Of a stretch of DNA of 64,000 nucleotides, positions 30,317 through 42,100 are shown piece by piece. Below the pieces are notes generated by a model, which did no database searches, had not been told where the DNA came from, and saw only the letters and a list, made by a program, of their open reading frames with translations. The DNA lies in NCBI GenBank assembly GCA_029891385.1, contig CM057230.1, positions 22,572,847 through 22,636,846 on the forward strand. Direction: 5' to 3'. Made by a program: the position numbers and the translations under genes. This stretch comes from Erythroxylum novogranatense. Its lineage: Eukaryota > Streptophyta > Magnoliopsida > Malpighiales > Erythroxylaceae. Each line of letters begins with the position of its first letter. Position 1 is the first letter of the stretch.

Positions 30317-33300
30317 ATGCCTTCTAAAGTTATGGATTTCAATGGTACTTTTTCCTCATCATCCTTCATCTCTGAGGATGTACCCTTTTCCACCAAGGTA
30401 CTGCTTGCCTTAAGTTCCCTTTCATTGCTTTAGAATAGTTCTCTCTCTCTCTCTCTCTCCACCTCCCCCCCGCCCCATCTTTTCTATTTTCTGATAGATT
30501 TGTGTTGCTGCTATGGAGTTCATCTATGATTATGTTTTTGAACGAGAAAGAGAATTAAAATATATTAGATGCTTTTCTGAATCTTACTCATACCTTCTTG
30601 TTTTTTGCACTCTGACTGAACAGGTGGGATTTTGGAATTCTGATACAGTGCCTGATCATCGTGGTGAGTATATGTGATATTGTCAAACGGGGTTTGTTTA
30701 TTTTGGTTATATCTAGATTTATTCTCTTGCTCCATCTTAAGCTTTCCGTTGCATGGTTTTGTTTAGATGCCTGTATATGATCTTTAAACTGTTTAAGTGC
30801 TATCTTAATTGCTTTCGAGGGTTTTTCCAGCCTCTACACCCCAAGATGCAATTGAGATTATGTCCATCTAGATTTATGCAGTCTGGACCATTTTGTTGAA
30901 CTCCTTAGGTCTATTAAGTTGGATGAATTTAGCTTTTATTTATTCACGGAAGATTTTTTTTTAAATTTTCCAATTGTAATGAAGATTTTTTTAAAATTTT
31001 CTATCCAATTGTAATAAATGAACTTACCTGTGAGCTGTTAAATAATCACATATCTTAAATCTTGGATCTATAGATGACTGCTATGGTATTAATTGAGGTA
31101 CGAAAGATGTTCGACGTGTATGTCAGTTAATAAATATGGATTTATTATCCCATCATTATTAAGTATGGTAAAGATATCTTTAATTGTGATTATCATTCTT
31201 CCTTTGGATCTTACTGAATATACCTTACTGCTGCTAGATGAAAATGCAGTTATTTATGTCTTACATGGCAATATTTTTAATAGTTTAAGTGATGAAAAGG
31301 AGAGAAGGAAGCAACGACAAAACTGCAAGATTTGTGATTCTGTTTAATAATCTTTAATGCATTTTAGAAACACTAACATTCCTTCCATCTGCTATCCATG
31401 CCTATCATTGCTGCTGAATCGATAATATGTGATTGGTCAACGTCTTTTCAATACCTTGTTATTGATCTCAGCCATTTATGCAGTACTGAAAAGTGAAATT
31501 TTTACTGGCAATAAATGTTGATGCCAATTGGTATTTTTATATATCCAGTATTTTATAGAAACTAAAGTTTGCTTTTCTGGATGATTAACAATTCATATGC
31601 TTTTGAGAAGCCATTATTAAACCTGCTGCTTCATCATCCTTGGAGAAACTTGTATCAGTGGATTGTGATTTGGGGAAGTCGATTGAACGTTCTCAACCAA
31701 TTGTTGCATTTGACCAAAAAACGAACCATCCTGAAATGGGAGCAAAGACATCAATGGGCCAGTCGACATTGATAAGACCCATGGATCATGACTCTTTAGA
31801 CTTGCAAGCGACATCTTATTTTTCAGGAAGTGGCAAAGTGAACATAATGGCAACCGAGAATGAGAATAGTCTTTTTTCAAGTTCGCTATCAGAATTATTT
31901 AACAGAAAGTGTATGCCTCGTCCCCTAGTGTTCCATGGATTATTTATGAGTTTGTGTGTGTAGGCATAAGCTAAATATGATTGCCTTTTTGTATTTATAT
32001 GCATTTTGTTCTTGTTGCAGTGACAATATCTTCAAATGCTGCTCCATATGGTCATTCTGTTAGAACTATTGCCTCCACCTTTGAAGAAGAAGTCTCTTTT
32101 GAATCCCTCGAGGAAATTGAAGCCCAAACCGTTGGAAACCTTCTCCCCACTGATGAGGAATTGTTTGCTGATGTGAATGATGGTCTAGGTTTCAACCCAC
32201 CTAGTGTAGCAGTAGGTGATGATGTTGAGGATTTGGACTTTTTTAGCAGTGTAGGAGGAATGGATCTAGGAGATGATGGTTCTGCCTCTCAGAATGATTC
32301 TGATTTTTCTCGAGTAGTTACTCATGGTCAGCTGAGGAGTAACACTCTGATAAGTGAACAGCATCCATTTGGTGAACACCCTTCAAGAACACTATTTGTA
32401 AGAAACATACACAGTCATGTTGAAGATTCCGAGTTAAGGAACCTTTTGAGGTGTTTGTTTCTCCATCTGATGGTTTAGCTTGATTTTGTATTTATTTTTT
32501 CATTTTTGTCTTAGATGAACAATTTACCCACTACATCATTTCATGCATTGAACATGCAGCAATATGGAGACATTCGCAGGCTTCATACAGCTTGCAAGAG
32601 TCGAGGTTTTGTGATAATTCACTATTATGATATACGCGCTGCCAGGAAAGCAATGAAAGAACTCCAGAACAGACCGTTGAGGCATAAAAACCTTGATGTC
32701 CATTACTCAATCCCAGAGGTGAGCTTATGTAGCCCTTGATTGTGCATGATTCTGTTTTCATTAGTTTGTCACCTTATTAATTGCTATTATGATGGCAGCG
32801 CATATGTAGAATTAGGCTTCTGTTGCTTTTGGAAGTTCTAAGTTAGAATTGCTATTCTTTTATGTATTTTTATTGATGAAAATGCAGAAATCTAGATCCA
32901 TGACTCCTCCATCTCTGGTAATTTTGTCAGGACAACCCCTCAGAGAAAGATATCAATCAGGGCACTCTTGTTATATTCAGCCTGGATTCTACAATCTCAA
33001 ATGATAGACTTCGTAAGATTTTTGGTATCTTTGGAGAGATCATGGAGGTAAGGTTGTTCGTTCAAAATAAACTGAACTAAAATATTTCATGAGTAAAGCA
33101 TGAAACTATGTTGTCCTTGTCTGTGCAGATTCGTGAATCCCCAAACAGAAATGATGACAAGTTAATTGAATTTTATGATAGTAGATCTGCAGAGGCTGCT
33201 CTGCATTCATTGAATGGGAGTGAGCTTGATGGAAAGCATATTAAGCTTGAGCCATACCGGATGAGAGGTTCAAAACGCAGGTAACCATCCTAATGCACTT

Positions 33301-36300
33301 ATCATAGATTTCACATCCTTTTCTTCCTCTTTGTACTATTTTCACTCATTATATATGTACTATTTGCATATCCTTTCCTCCTCTTAAACAATGTGCTTGG
33401 GAGAATGAAGTATCAGAAACCACTACTTTTCTGGCAGAAATGACCAATCCTTCTTTTTCTAGTTACATTGCCTTTCCATAGAGCACGTTTCCCTTTGCTT
33501 GGCAAGATCCAAGACAGGACATATGTTCACATATTTTACCACTCTTAACTTGAGTTCTTTGCAGCTGATCTTCATTTTGATCAATATTTGACTATGTGCT
33601 AATTTCTACTATTGAATTCTTTGTTTGTAGTTTGATGCAACAGATCATGCCTCTTAAATTGGAACAGGATGATTATGGCACCTATATGCTTGAGACTAGC
33701 CCCTCCAATAACCGAGCGATGAGATTCTCTGGTATTATCTTTATGTAGCTGTTAAGATAGTTCTGCTGTTAAATGCCAAATTCGTTGTTCTCATGAAAGA
33801 CTGTTAACAGGACGGCTAAATGTATCCAATAGCATGTGTAATGGAACAATTTTGGGTGCAACCTCTGTAATGCAAACTCAATATTTGGAATCTGATTTTC
33901 ATCACGGGATCTCTTCTAGTGTTCCTAACAGTTTCTCATCTCTTTTGGGAATTGAATCAGCTGGTAATTGTACTGGATTTGCTGAGGCTAGTCACTCAAA
34001 TGGTCAATTCAACTTTGATGTTCAGTGCACACGAAAGTTCCACCCTCATTCTCTTCCAGAATATCATAACGATTTAAATAGGGGTGCTGCTTGTGATTCT
34101 CATGGAGCCATGCCTGCAAACATCAATTTCAGCCCACATGAAAGAATCAGTAACAAACAGTCATTCAGAGTGGGTAAACATGGCCAGTTGGTTGAATTTA
34201 ATGACATAGGTAAACTTATTTATCAGTATACGTGACCATTATGTTTTCTGTGTTTTCCACCTCTCCTTTTCTAGGGATGTTGCGTGTCCTACCTTAAAAT
34301 GCTATAGTGATGATCCATGAAAATAGGACAATGAAAGTTAGCTCATGAAAGTCAACTTTTTGAACTGCATCATCTACCCTGTTCGTAGCTGTACTGATTT
34401 TGCTCCTATGACAGGATTGATAGGCTTGATTTCGTTTGTAGAAGTTCTTTCCTACCTTGTTAACACTTGTGGAAGTTCTAATATATCACAGCGTCTGTAA
34501 TCTTCTTATGTGGCATGATAAGGAAATCAATTAACTATATTCCTAATTTTGCCTAGATCCCTATTGAATGTGAGCTAACTTTGGTAGCTTTTCATCAGTT
34601 TGATGATAGTTTGATCTTGTGAAGCTAGCAATCTGAACTGTTTTACTCAGTCCTAAGGAACTTGGTTTCTATCAAGTTTCATTTTCGTAATACATATTGA
34701 TTGCCTGGCATTTGAACCTTCCTATCAGTGTTTGGATCTCCTGTTAATGACACCTCTGTTCTGGGACGTCACTATACATGGGGCAACTCCTATCACTCCC
34801 AATCTTCAAGCATGATGTGGCCGAATTCACCATCATTCGTCAATGGCATTTCCATGGCTCATGCTACTCCAACGCTGCATGGACCACCTAGAGGGCCACC
34901 ACCTATGATGAACCCAGTTCTGCCCTTAAATAACCATTATGTAGGCTCAGCACCAACAGTCACTTCTATTTGGGATAGACAATATGCATATGTGGGGGAA
35001 TCTCCAGAGAATTCTGGTTTCCATCCAGGTTCCTTTGAGAGCATGAGAATCCCAAGTAACTCACTGTTGGCCCATAAGATTATGAGACCTCAAGTGCATC
35101 CTCAAAGGTCATTGGTGTTTCCTGCACCGGTTCAAATGTTTCCCATGGTCAATTCGTTTGATTCGACTATTGAGCACCCTAGAAGTCGTCGAAATGAAGG
35201 CACTATTAATCAGACTGACAAGAAACAGTATGAACTTGATATTGATCGCATAATGAGAGGGGAAGACAACCGGACTACCCTTATGATAAAGAACATTCCT
35301 AACAAGTATGTGGTGCCTTGCTTCCCGTTACCTTGTCATTTTTGTTTTGGCTGTTTGGCATTGTAGTCATCTGTGAAGATATCTTCCGAAATTCTAATTC
35401 CTCATCCGTGAGTTTGATAATTCTTGGAAAAGCGCTATATTCTCATGAGATTTTAGTTTATGTAATATAAATGGGCTAACATGGTGGTGATCACAGGTAT
35501 ACTTCCAAAATGCTTTTGGCTGCAATTGATGAAGGCCATAAAGGAACTTACAACTTCATTTACCTGCCCATTGATTTTAAGGCAAGAGCAATTTTCTTTG
35601 CATCAGCTTCCTAGGAAATTTGAGAACTCTGTTTATTTGTGGGGAGAGCTATCCCCTTTTTTAATGTACTTCTTAATCATATTCGTTGACTTAGCTTCTC
35701 ATTTTTCAGAATAAGTGTAATGTGGGATATGCCTTCATCAACATGATTGATCCCAGCCACATAATACCATTTTATCAGGTTAGTTTTTATGTAAAGCTTG
35801 AGATTCATTAGAACACATAAAAGTCTAAAGCCATAAATTAATAAATTTAAGCCAAATTAGATAATTCCACAAGCTTTAAGATTCTAGATTATAGACAAAA
35901 CTGAAGCTGAAAGCAAAAACCCAAAATCAACTCTTTGGCAGGCATTTAATGGAAAGAAATGGGAGAAATTCAACAGTGAAAAGGTTGCATCACTTGCTTA
36001 TGCTCGTATACAAGGAAAAGCTGCTCTGGTTGCACATTTCCAGAATTCTAGTTTGATGAATGAAGACAAGCGATGCAGACCCATTCTCTTCAATACAGAT
36101 GGCCCCAATGCTGGTGACCAGGTAAAATATCAGAACATAATGTTTTGGTCTCGTTCTCTGCAAAACACATAAAACAGAAGCTGAACATGTCTAAAACATT
36201 CTAGTCCACCCAAAGAGGAAATATTTATGATTCACATATCAATAGGGTAGAGGAGCTGAAAAAGATTAACATAAGGAGCTTTTTTCTTTCTGCAGGTTCC

Positions 36301-36439
36301 ATTCCCAGTTGGAGCTAATGTTCGAAGTAGACCTGTGAAACCTCGATCAAGTACCTATGATACTAACCAGCAAGGAAGTTCACCAAACTTAGGCAACATG
36401 GTGGATACTCCAGTTGAGGACAACTCTTTCAAGTTTTGA
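30317..36439 (+). CDS. AML (MEI2-like): MEI2-like RNA-binding protein (AML family), 14 coding exons
   Basis: Exons: 30317-30397, 30624-30663, 31611-31910, 32021-32450, 32560-32718, 32931-33047, 33129-33280, 33631-33731, 33811-34209, 34729-35305, 35497-35581, 35710-35778, 35942-36121, 36296-36439. They total 2,834 bases, one short of 945 codons, because of a missing base in exon 4. The protein is about 944 residues, normal for plant AML proteins. It starts MPSKVMD, like the AML1/AML4 group, and has two RRMs at about 260-335 and 340-415. A long Ser/Asn/Pro-rich middle follows, then the C-terminal MEI2-type RRM at about 775-885 with TTLMIKNIPNKYTSKML and NVGYAFINM. The family binds RNA and in Arabidopsis acts in meiosis and vegetative growth; the C-terminal RRM is its hallmark. 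The neighbours are all transposable elements. Confidence 0.93.
30441..30459. repeat. (CT)n microsatellite in first coding intron
   Basis: Nine to ten CT units are followed by a C-rich tract, within intron 30398-30623 of the MEI2-like gene. Confidence 0.9.
32378..32718 (+). other. RRM1 of the MEI2-like protein, with a one-base deficit
   Basis: SRTLFVRNIHSHVEDSELRNLL ends exon 4 and QYGDIRRL opens exon 5; RNP1 is SRGFVIIHYY. Exon 4 ends AACCTTTTGAG followed by GTGTTT. With the donor there, the phase does not meet CAATATGG after the acceptor at 32559. Family proteins read L-F-E-Q-Y-G at this junction, which one more T in the T4 run at 32444-32447 would give. The defect is therefore a single-base homopolymer loss, real or technical. 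Confidence 0.85.
32931..33280 (+). other. RRM2 of the MEI2-like protein
   Basis: Exon 6 begins DNPSEKDINQGTLVIFSL (RNP2 TLVIFS) and exon 7 carries KLIEFYDSRSAEAALHSLNG (RNP1-like region), ending in the basic EPYRMRGSKR. The phase is consistent through both junctions. This domain follows RRM1 with no linker beyond the IPEDNPSEKD segment, as in other AML proteins. Confidence 0.9.
35250..36121 (+). other. C-terminal MEI2-type RRM (RRM3) across exons 10-13
   Basis: The domain runs from TTLMIKNIPNKY at the end of exon 10 through MLLAAIDEGHKGTYNFIYLP in exon 11, CNVGYAFINMIDPSHIIPFY in exon 12 and WEKFNSEKVASLAYARIQGK in exon 13. These are the most conserved MEI2 blocks. In fission yeast Mei2 the corresponding RRM binds meiRNA; the plant partner RNA is not known from sequence. 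No substitution in the aromatic RNP positions is apparent. Confidence 0.92.
35582..35709 (+). other. GC-AG intron in the MEI2-like gene
   Basis: Exon 11 ends in TTTTAAG followed by GCAAGAG, and no GT lies nearby that keeps the frame. The acceptor TTTTTCAG at 35709 gives a perfect join of I-D-F-K to N-K-C-N-V-G. GC donors with a strong AAG|GCAAG context are the recognised minor class. Confidence 0.85.
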
Positions 36440-36851
36440 CAAGGAGTCTGACTAAGACTAAGCATTTCACTTGTTTTGTGGACACTAACCTCGTAGGACT
36501 GCGTACTTACAGATGATGTACCTTGAGCTCGTTAATTGAAAAGGAACCTTTGTTCTACTTTTGAGAACCCTCAGAAAAACTTCAGATAGGATAAACTAAA
36601 GCTAGATATCAAGGTTTTTTTTTTTTTTTTCTCCTGATCCCTTGGATATTTCATATTAATCTTCTGAAGAAAATAGTGGAAGAAGCATTCAGGCTTCAAA
36701 TTTTTGGATGTTCACGAGTGTTATAAATACTAAACGGGGTGTCTTTTATTGTCATTCCTCAGGCATATGCCAATATACAAGATTCTGTAAAGTATTCCTG
36801 GGATTCCTTGTTCTGAAGATTGGGCTCATCTATATGAACAGATAAATATGC
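36440..36851 (+). other. 3' untranslated and downstream region of the MEI2-like gene
   Basis: It holds a T16 tract at 36615-36630 and T-rich sequence typical of plant 3' ends. No clear AATAAA was seen; GATAAA at 36841 is the nearest near-match. The transcript end cannot be fixed from sequence. Confidence 0.45.
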
Positions 36852-37149
36852 TTTTTTTTTAATGAGTAGTTCATAATTCATGATGTGACAACTAGGTGAA
36901 TGAAGGTGGAGAGGAATAGTGATGAATGGTAGGATTTTGGTAGGTATAGCTTGAATCTCTATCTGACATTTAAAAAAAAAAGTTGATATTGTTCAGCTGA
37001 CATTAGCAAGCATTCCAACTCTAGAGGCAGGATAAAGGGCGGACTTGTGTGGCCGGAAAATCATTGCTTTGCATGCCTTGTCTTGTGCAGGGAAATTTAA
37101 CAAAATAAATTAAACAATTAGTCTAGAGAAACAGATCCCGATAAATCCT

Positions 37150-39188
37150 CTAAAAAGATAATATAGCTCCCAATAGGTGTGGTATCAAATTAAGTGACTC
37201 TTACATCAAAATGATCTGCATAATTAACAAGCCAGTTGGCGCATCTATTGCTATCTCGATATATGTGACGATAAACAACACTCTAGTTCTTAGTGAACAG
37301 TTTGTTAATGCCCATGACTATGGGATTGAGAGTCTGGATCTGTGATTCGAGGAAGAGAGAATATCGATCATCGCTTTAGAATTCACTTCAAGTTCGATCT
37401 GTAGGTACCCCAAATTCTACGCGAGCGTCAGCCCGATATAAACTCTCTAGAGTTCCACGGTTACTGGTGAGCACCAGCCAAGATTTTGTGTGAATCCACC
37501 CTGCCAGTTACCTGCGTTGTCTTGGAGAAGTCCGTTTGCTATGGCTGAAGACGAGGACCGTTTGTATGCTCTATCAGTGTTTAACTTTATCGAGCCTGTA
37601 GGAGGTCTGCTCCATCCGATAAGATGTTCATGTCGAGGGTGAGGATCGGCAGTATCAGCTCGACTTTGCCACACGACTGAATAGTGGAGCAGATCTGCAT
37701 AAGACAAAATAAGAGAAATTAGAGAGGAAGGTCAATTGAACTGTTTGTCAAAGAAGGTCATATTCTTCCATTATCAAAGAAACTAGCAGGTAATGCCGAA
37801 AAGAGTTGACCACTCATACCCAAATACACGGCGGTGATGCTGGAGATTTGAATAAGCCACTCCCTAGTTGGCGTATTGCAAAAGTCATTGGAAACGATAT
37901 GTGGAGGGAAGGTATTCCACACTTGTTGGGCTTTCACGCAGTCGCGCACTGCATGTATCGAAGATTCCTCAAGATGACAATGATAATAAGCTCCGTTCAT
38001 AGTGAAATGCTTCCGTAAACATTGTTGGTTAGTGAGTAACTGATTATGCGAAAGGAGCCAAAGGAAGGAGCGAATGTGTTGTTAGCCTTTCCATTGCCAG
38101 ATTACCTTCCAGGCACTATGGGCCGAGGTATCTTCACTATTCATAATCATGGAATAAGTGGAAGCTACGGTGAATTGACCAGTGTCAGAAATTTCCCATA
38201 TCAGCTTATCCTGTCCTACGTAGGGTTTCAGGGGAAACGTCCCTGCTATTAACCTGCAAATCTACGGCGGGAGATAAGGTTGAAAAGCATCCTAATTCTA
38301 ATTACCATATAAGTCCGCAAAGTCTTGGACACTGAAATGGAGCATGGAATCAGGGATGGGGGTTATAACATGGGAAATAAGCGGTCCTGTCCCTGTAATC
38401 CAAGGGTCTATCCAGAATCGAGTCCTAATGCCATCACCTACCCTCCATTTCTTGCCTGTAGAACTAGGTGCCAAGTTGCTTTTATGCTCCTCCAGATCAT
38501 GGAACCCCCTGTGGCCTCAAAAGAGGTGGGGAGATTGATGACATCAAAGTTGTATTTCGGGGAGAGGACTTTTACGCATAATGCATTAGGATTAGCAATC
38601 AGAGTCCATCCTAACTTAGCTAATAATGCATCGTTGGTGGCACGAATCCTCCTAATGCCAAGACCCCCCATCTCTTTGGGTTTACAAACTTTCTCCCAAT
38701 TAATTAGGTGAATCCTATTTTTACCATTAGAAGAGCCATATACAAAATGACGCATTAATTTCTTCAGCTCATCACAGAGTCTTTGGGCAACCAAACTGTC
38801 TGCATAGTATAACTAGGAAAAGCCGCTATGATTGATTGAACCAAAGTGACCCGTCCTGCCAAAGACAGAAGGTTGGCTGTCCAGCCTGATAGGCATTGTT
38901 GAACCATGTCTAGAATGTATTGATAGGTTCTTTTGTTGGCTCTTTCGTGCAACAGGGGAACTCAAGGTATCGACCGAGATCATTCGTCTATTTAAAGCCC
39001 AGGGCTTTGCTTAAGCTGTGTCGTCGAAGGAGGAACATTTTTGGAATAAAAGAACCTAGATTTGTCTTGACTGATTCATTGCCCGGAAGCAGCATAGAAA
39101 GCATTTAAAATATCCCTGATGATGAACACTTGTTCCATGGAGGCTTCAGAGAAAAGGATAAGATTGTCTACAAAGAACAGGTGAGAAA
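37150..39188 (-). pseudogene. LINE ORF2, C-terminal part (end of reverse transcriptase to RNase H)
   Basis: Reading right to left, SHLFFVDNLILFSEAS near 39180-39135 is the catalytic box, with F-V-D-N where F-A-D-D is usual, so one catalytic Asp is lost. It is followed by LSLAGRVTLVQSIIAAFPSY near 38880-38825 and MGGLGIRRI near 38660, then a zinc-binding reverse-transcriptase-associated region near 37990-37770. The RNase H-like domain has GSIKLNTDRAY near 37590 and ends HIYRDSNRCANWLVNYA near 37260-37210. Frameshifts separate these pieces. The enzyme would have copied LINE RNA at the nick in target DNA. Confidence 0.88.
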
Positions 39189-39193
39189 GAGGT
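39189..39193. repeat. Target-site duplication of the solo LTR, left copy (GAGGT)
   Basis: The base before it is also shared on both sides, so the repeat could be AGAGGT. Removing the insert rejoins LINE reverse transcriptase sequence. Confidence 0.75.
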
Positions 39194-42100
39194 TGTTAGA
39201 CACCGATCTTTTAGTGAAATTTAGAAATATTAAATGTATGAAATGATTATTTTTGTATATGTATTGTGTTATAGATGTTATTGTGCTTTAAGAAAATTGA
39301 TGAGAAAATAATTGATTAGTTTTGATGATTTTGATATTTGAGTAGATTTGTTGAATTATGAAAGTTTGACTTTTTGGAGATGAAGAGTTGACTTTTTGTG
39401 CTGAAACTTTGTGAATTTTTCTGGGATGATTTAGGCAGTTTTTGATCAAATAATCTTCATAAAATTTGTAGTTTCTGTTGAGAGCTTTCTATCGCCATAA
39501 AGTATGGCAGTTTTGATGTTGGGATTGAAAGTTATGACCATTCGAATTTAAGTGTATTTTACTTTGTTTTTGAAAATGCTCTTAAGAGTAGGATTGTGTA
39601 TGCTATGTTTTGAGGCCAATTTTGTACTGATGTACTTTGCATTGAGTTAAGTGGTCAACATGAAAGTTGTAGAGGAAGTTTATAGCTTTACAATGATGTA
39701 TAATATGTTATTTGTGGATGTGGTAATTGGAAGAAGTGAAATTGTGAAGTTTGGATGTGGTATAGGATGACCAATTATCTGGCAAAATTTTGATTGAAAA
39801 ATTGACTTAGCTAGAGGTTGAAATTGCTTTGAAGTTCTTCATGAAAGTTTTATATTATGTTCTGACCTTTACATTGATGTAAAGTATGAAATTTTTGGAT
39901 CATGGAATAGGAAGTTATAATATTTAGAAGTTTCTTTTACTATTTTAGCATGATCATTAGTGGACAGAAGCTTTGAGTGACTTTTTGACTTCCTTAGAGG
40001 AAAAATTGATTTTTCTGTCCTCATGAAAGTTGTAGATTGCTTTTTTATCTTTTCATTGATATAAAATATGAAATGTTTGGACCTTGGAGTTGAAAGATAG
40101 AAATTTTCGAAGTTTGAGTATTTGTTAGGGAGATATTAAATGGGATAGTAATTTTGATTGAAAATTTGAGTACTTTAGAGATGGAATTGGTTTTCGAGTT
40201 CTTTAGAGAAGTTGTAGAGCTTCCTTGAAGTTTTTTATTGATACCAAATTTGTCAAATTTGGAGTTCGGAAGCAAGTGTTATGAATTTTGGAAAATTCTG
40301 TTATATATATGTAGATATTTGAGAAAAAAAAATGAAAAAAAGAAATAAAAATGGACCAGGGCACTGCTCGCCCTCGCGAACGCTCGCGAGCGGAAATGCT
40401 CGCCCAGCAAGGCAAGAGGAAAACGCTAGCACCAAGGCGAGCTCGCCCTCTCGAGGGCGAGCGCGTGCTGTCGTTCCCTCGTGTGCGACGTCGTCTGTGA
40501 TTTTCGCCCCATGCGACGCCGTTTTGTTTCCGTTGCGGCGCGAAACGCGACTTTTTGATCTCTTCAATTTTTGCCATTTCTCCTCCCCTAATCGACCTTT
40601 GTTCAATCTTTTGCTTATATCTTTTTCGTTCGACATCCGATTGACTTGATTTTTGAAGCGTTGGATTTTAAGATAATTATCTACATCAGAATGGGAAATT
40701 TATGAATTTTTGAGATTTAATTGAGGAAGATAGATTTAATCAAAGTGAGTTGGGAAACTTTCTAAACATGGTTCAATATTTTGGTGAATTCTTGATTTGT
40801 GGAGATCCAATTGAATTGATTCTAGTTGAAAAATAAACTAGAGATATGAGGCTACAAGTCATATGAAGAAATAGAATTTCAATTTAGCCCATAAGATTTT
40901 CAATTTCAGAATTGAAGTTGGATTTAGTGTTCAGTCTTGGATTAGTAAGAGCTGAAAGTATTTTGGCCATAACTTTTGTTCTAGTCATCCAAATGAAGTG
41001 ATTCTTAATTTGGATTAAACTGGAGAGATAGGGCTACAAATGTTCTGAAGGACTCGAGTTTCAATTTAGTCTTTAAGAATATCAAAGTTTGGATGGAAGT
41101 AAATCACTAGAAAATGTGTTCGGATAAGAATAGTCTGAAATGTTTGGAGTATAACTTTTGGAGTAGTATACCAAATTAAATGATTTTGGTGGCATTATAA
41201 AATTGAGACAATAAGGAACATTTCTCTAGAAGGAAGTTTTACCAAATTCCTTCAATTGGATGATTTGAAAAATGTCCTAAGTTAAGCATGATTTGATGAA
41301 TTTTGAGACTTTGTTATATTTTATGATTTTGAGGACTTAATTAGCATGTTAATGTGAATAATTAGCATGTTAATTTGAGTAAGAGCATATGGGATAAGTT
41401 GATTGGATTAAATTAAATTAAAGTGTTAGAAATTTAAAGTTTTAGAAATGCATAAGAGCAAAATTGGAAGAATACTAAAGGTTTTAAGTTTTAAGGCTTT
41501 TAAGGAAGGGCAATTGGGTCTTTTTACATTCATTAAAAGGGCAAGTAGTTGGGCTGTCGTTTAAGAGGGAGTAAGGCACCAAATGGGAAGAAAGAAAAGA
41601 AAAGAAAGAAGAAAGAAGGGAGAGGAAGGAGACTTCGGTGGAGAGGAAGAAAGAAGAAAGAAAAAGGCTAGGTTTTCGATTTTCTTAGGTTTCAAGCAAG
41701 ATTTTGAAGTAGATCCAAAAGGGAAAAATGAAGAGGAGCTCAAGAGCTTTATTTCAAGTCAAGAAATTTCGAATTTGGAGAAGATTAAGGTAAGAGACGA
41801 TTTGTGATCTTTGAAATTTTAATGAGATTTTGGTTTAGATAGCTTAAGAATGGTATAAGTTTGTGATTTCTAAAGTCAATTTTGGTGATTGCATGGTTTA
41901 GATTGCTCAATTTTGGATGGTTATTAATTAGGATTTTTGTCTTGTATTAGAGAATTGAAGTGAGGCTTTAGAGAAATTGAAGCTTTGGGCAAGTTTCAAG
42001 CATGGAATTGAGGTGGGTACCATGTTTATATTTTGAAATATAAGCTATGTATGTGTTTTTGAAACATCAGGAAAGTGAAAGGGTTTATAAATTATTATTT

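Noticed and set aside
31093..31347. Plus-strand frame of 84 codons between exons 2 and 3 of the MEI2-like gene
   Set aside because: It lies wholly in an intron with well-defined splice sites and resembles nothing known.
37806..38711. Plus-strand frames over the LINE
   Set aside because: Antisense to the LINE zinc-binding and reverse transcriptase C-terminal region.
40203..40649. Long frames on both strands over the CpG-rich cassette
   Set aside because: Arg/Ser/Ala-rich products of GC-rich sequence inside an LTR; mutually overlapping and without motifs.
41561..41807. Lys/Glu-rich plus frame and Ser/Phe-rich minus frame
   Set aside because: Purine-rich LTR tract; both frames are composition artefacts.
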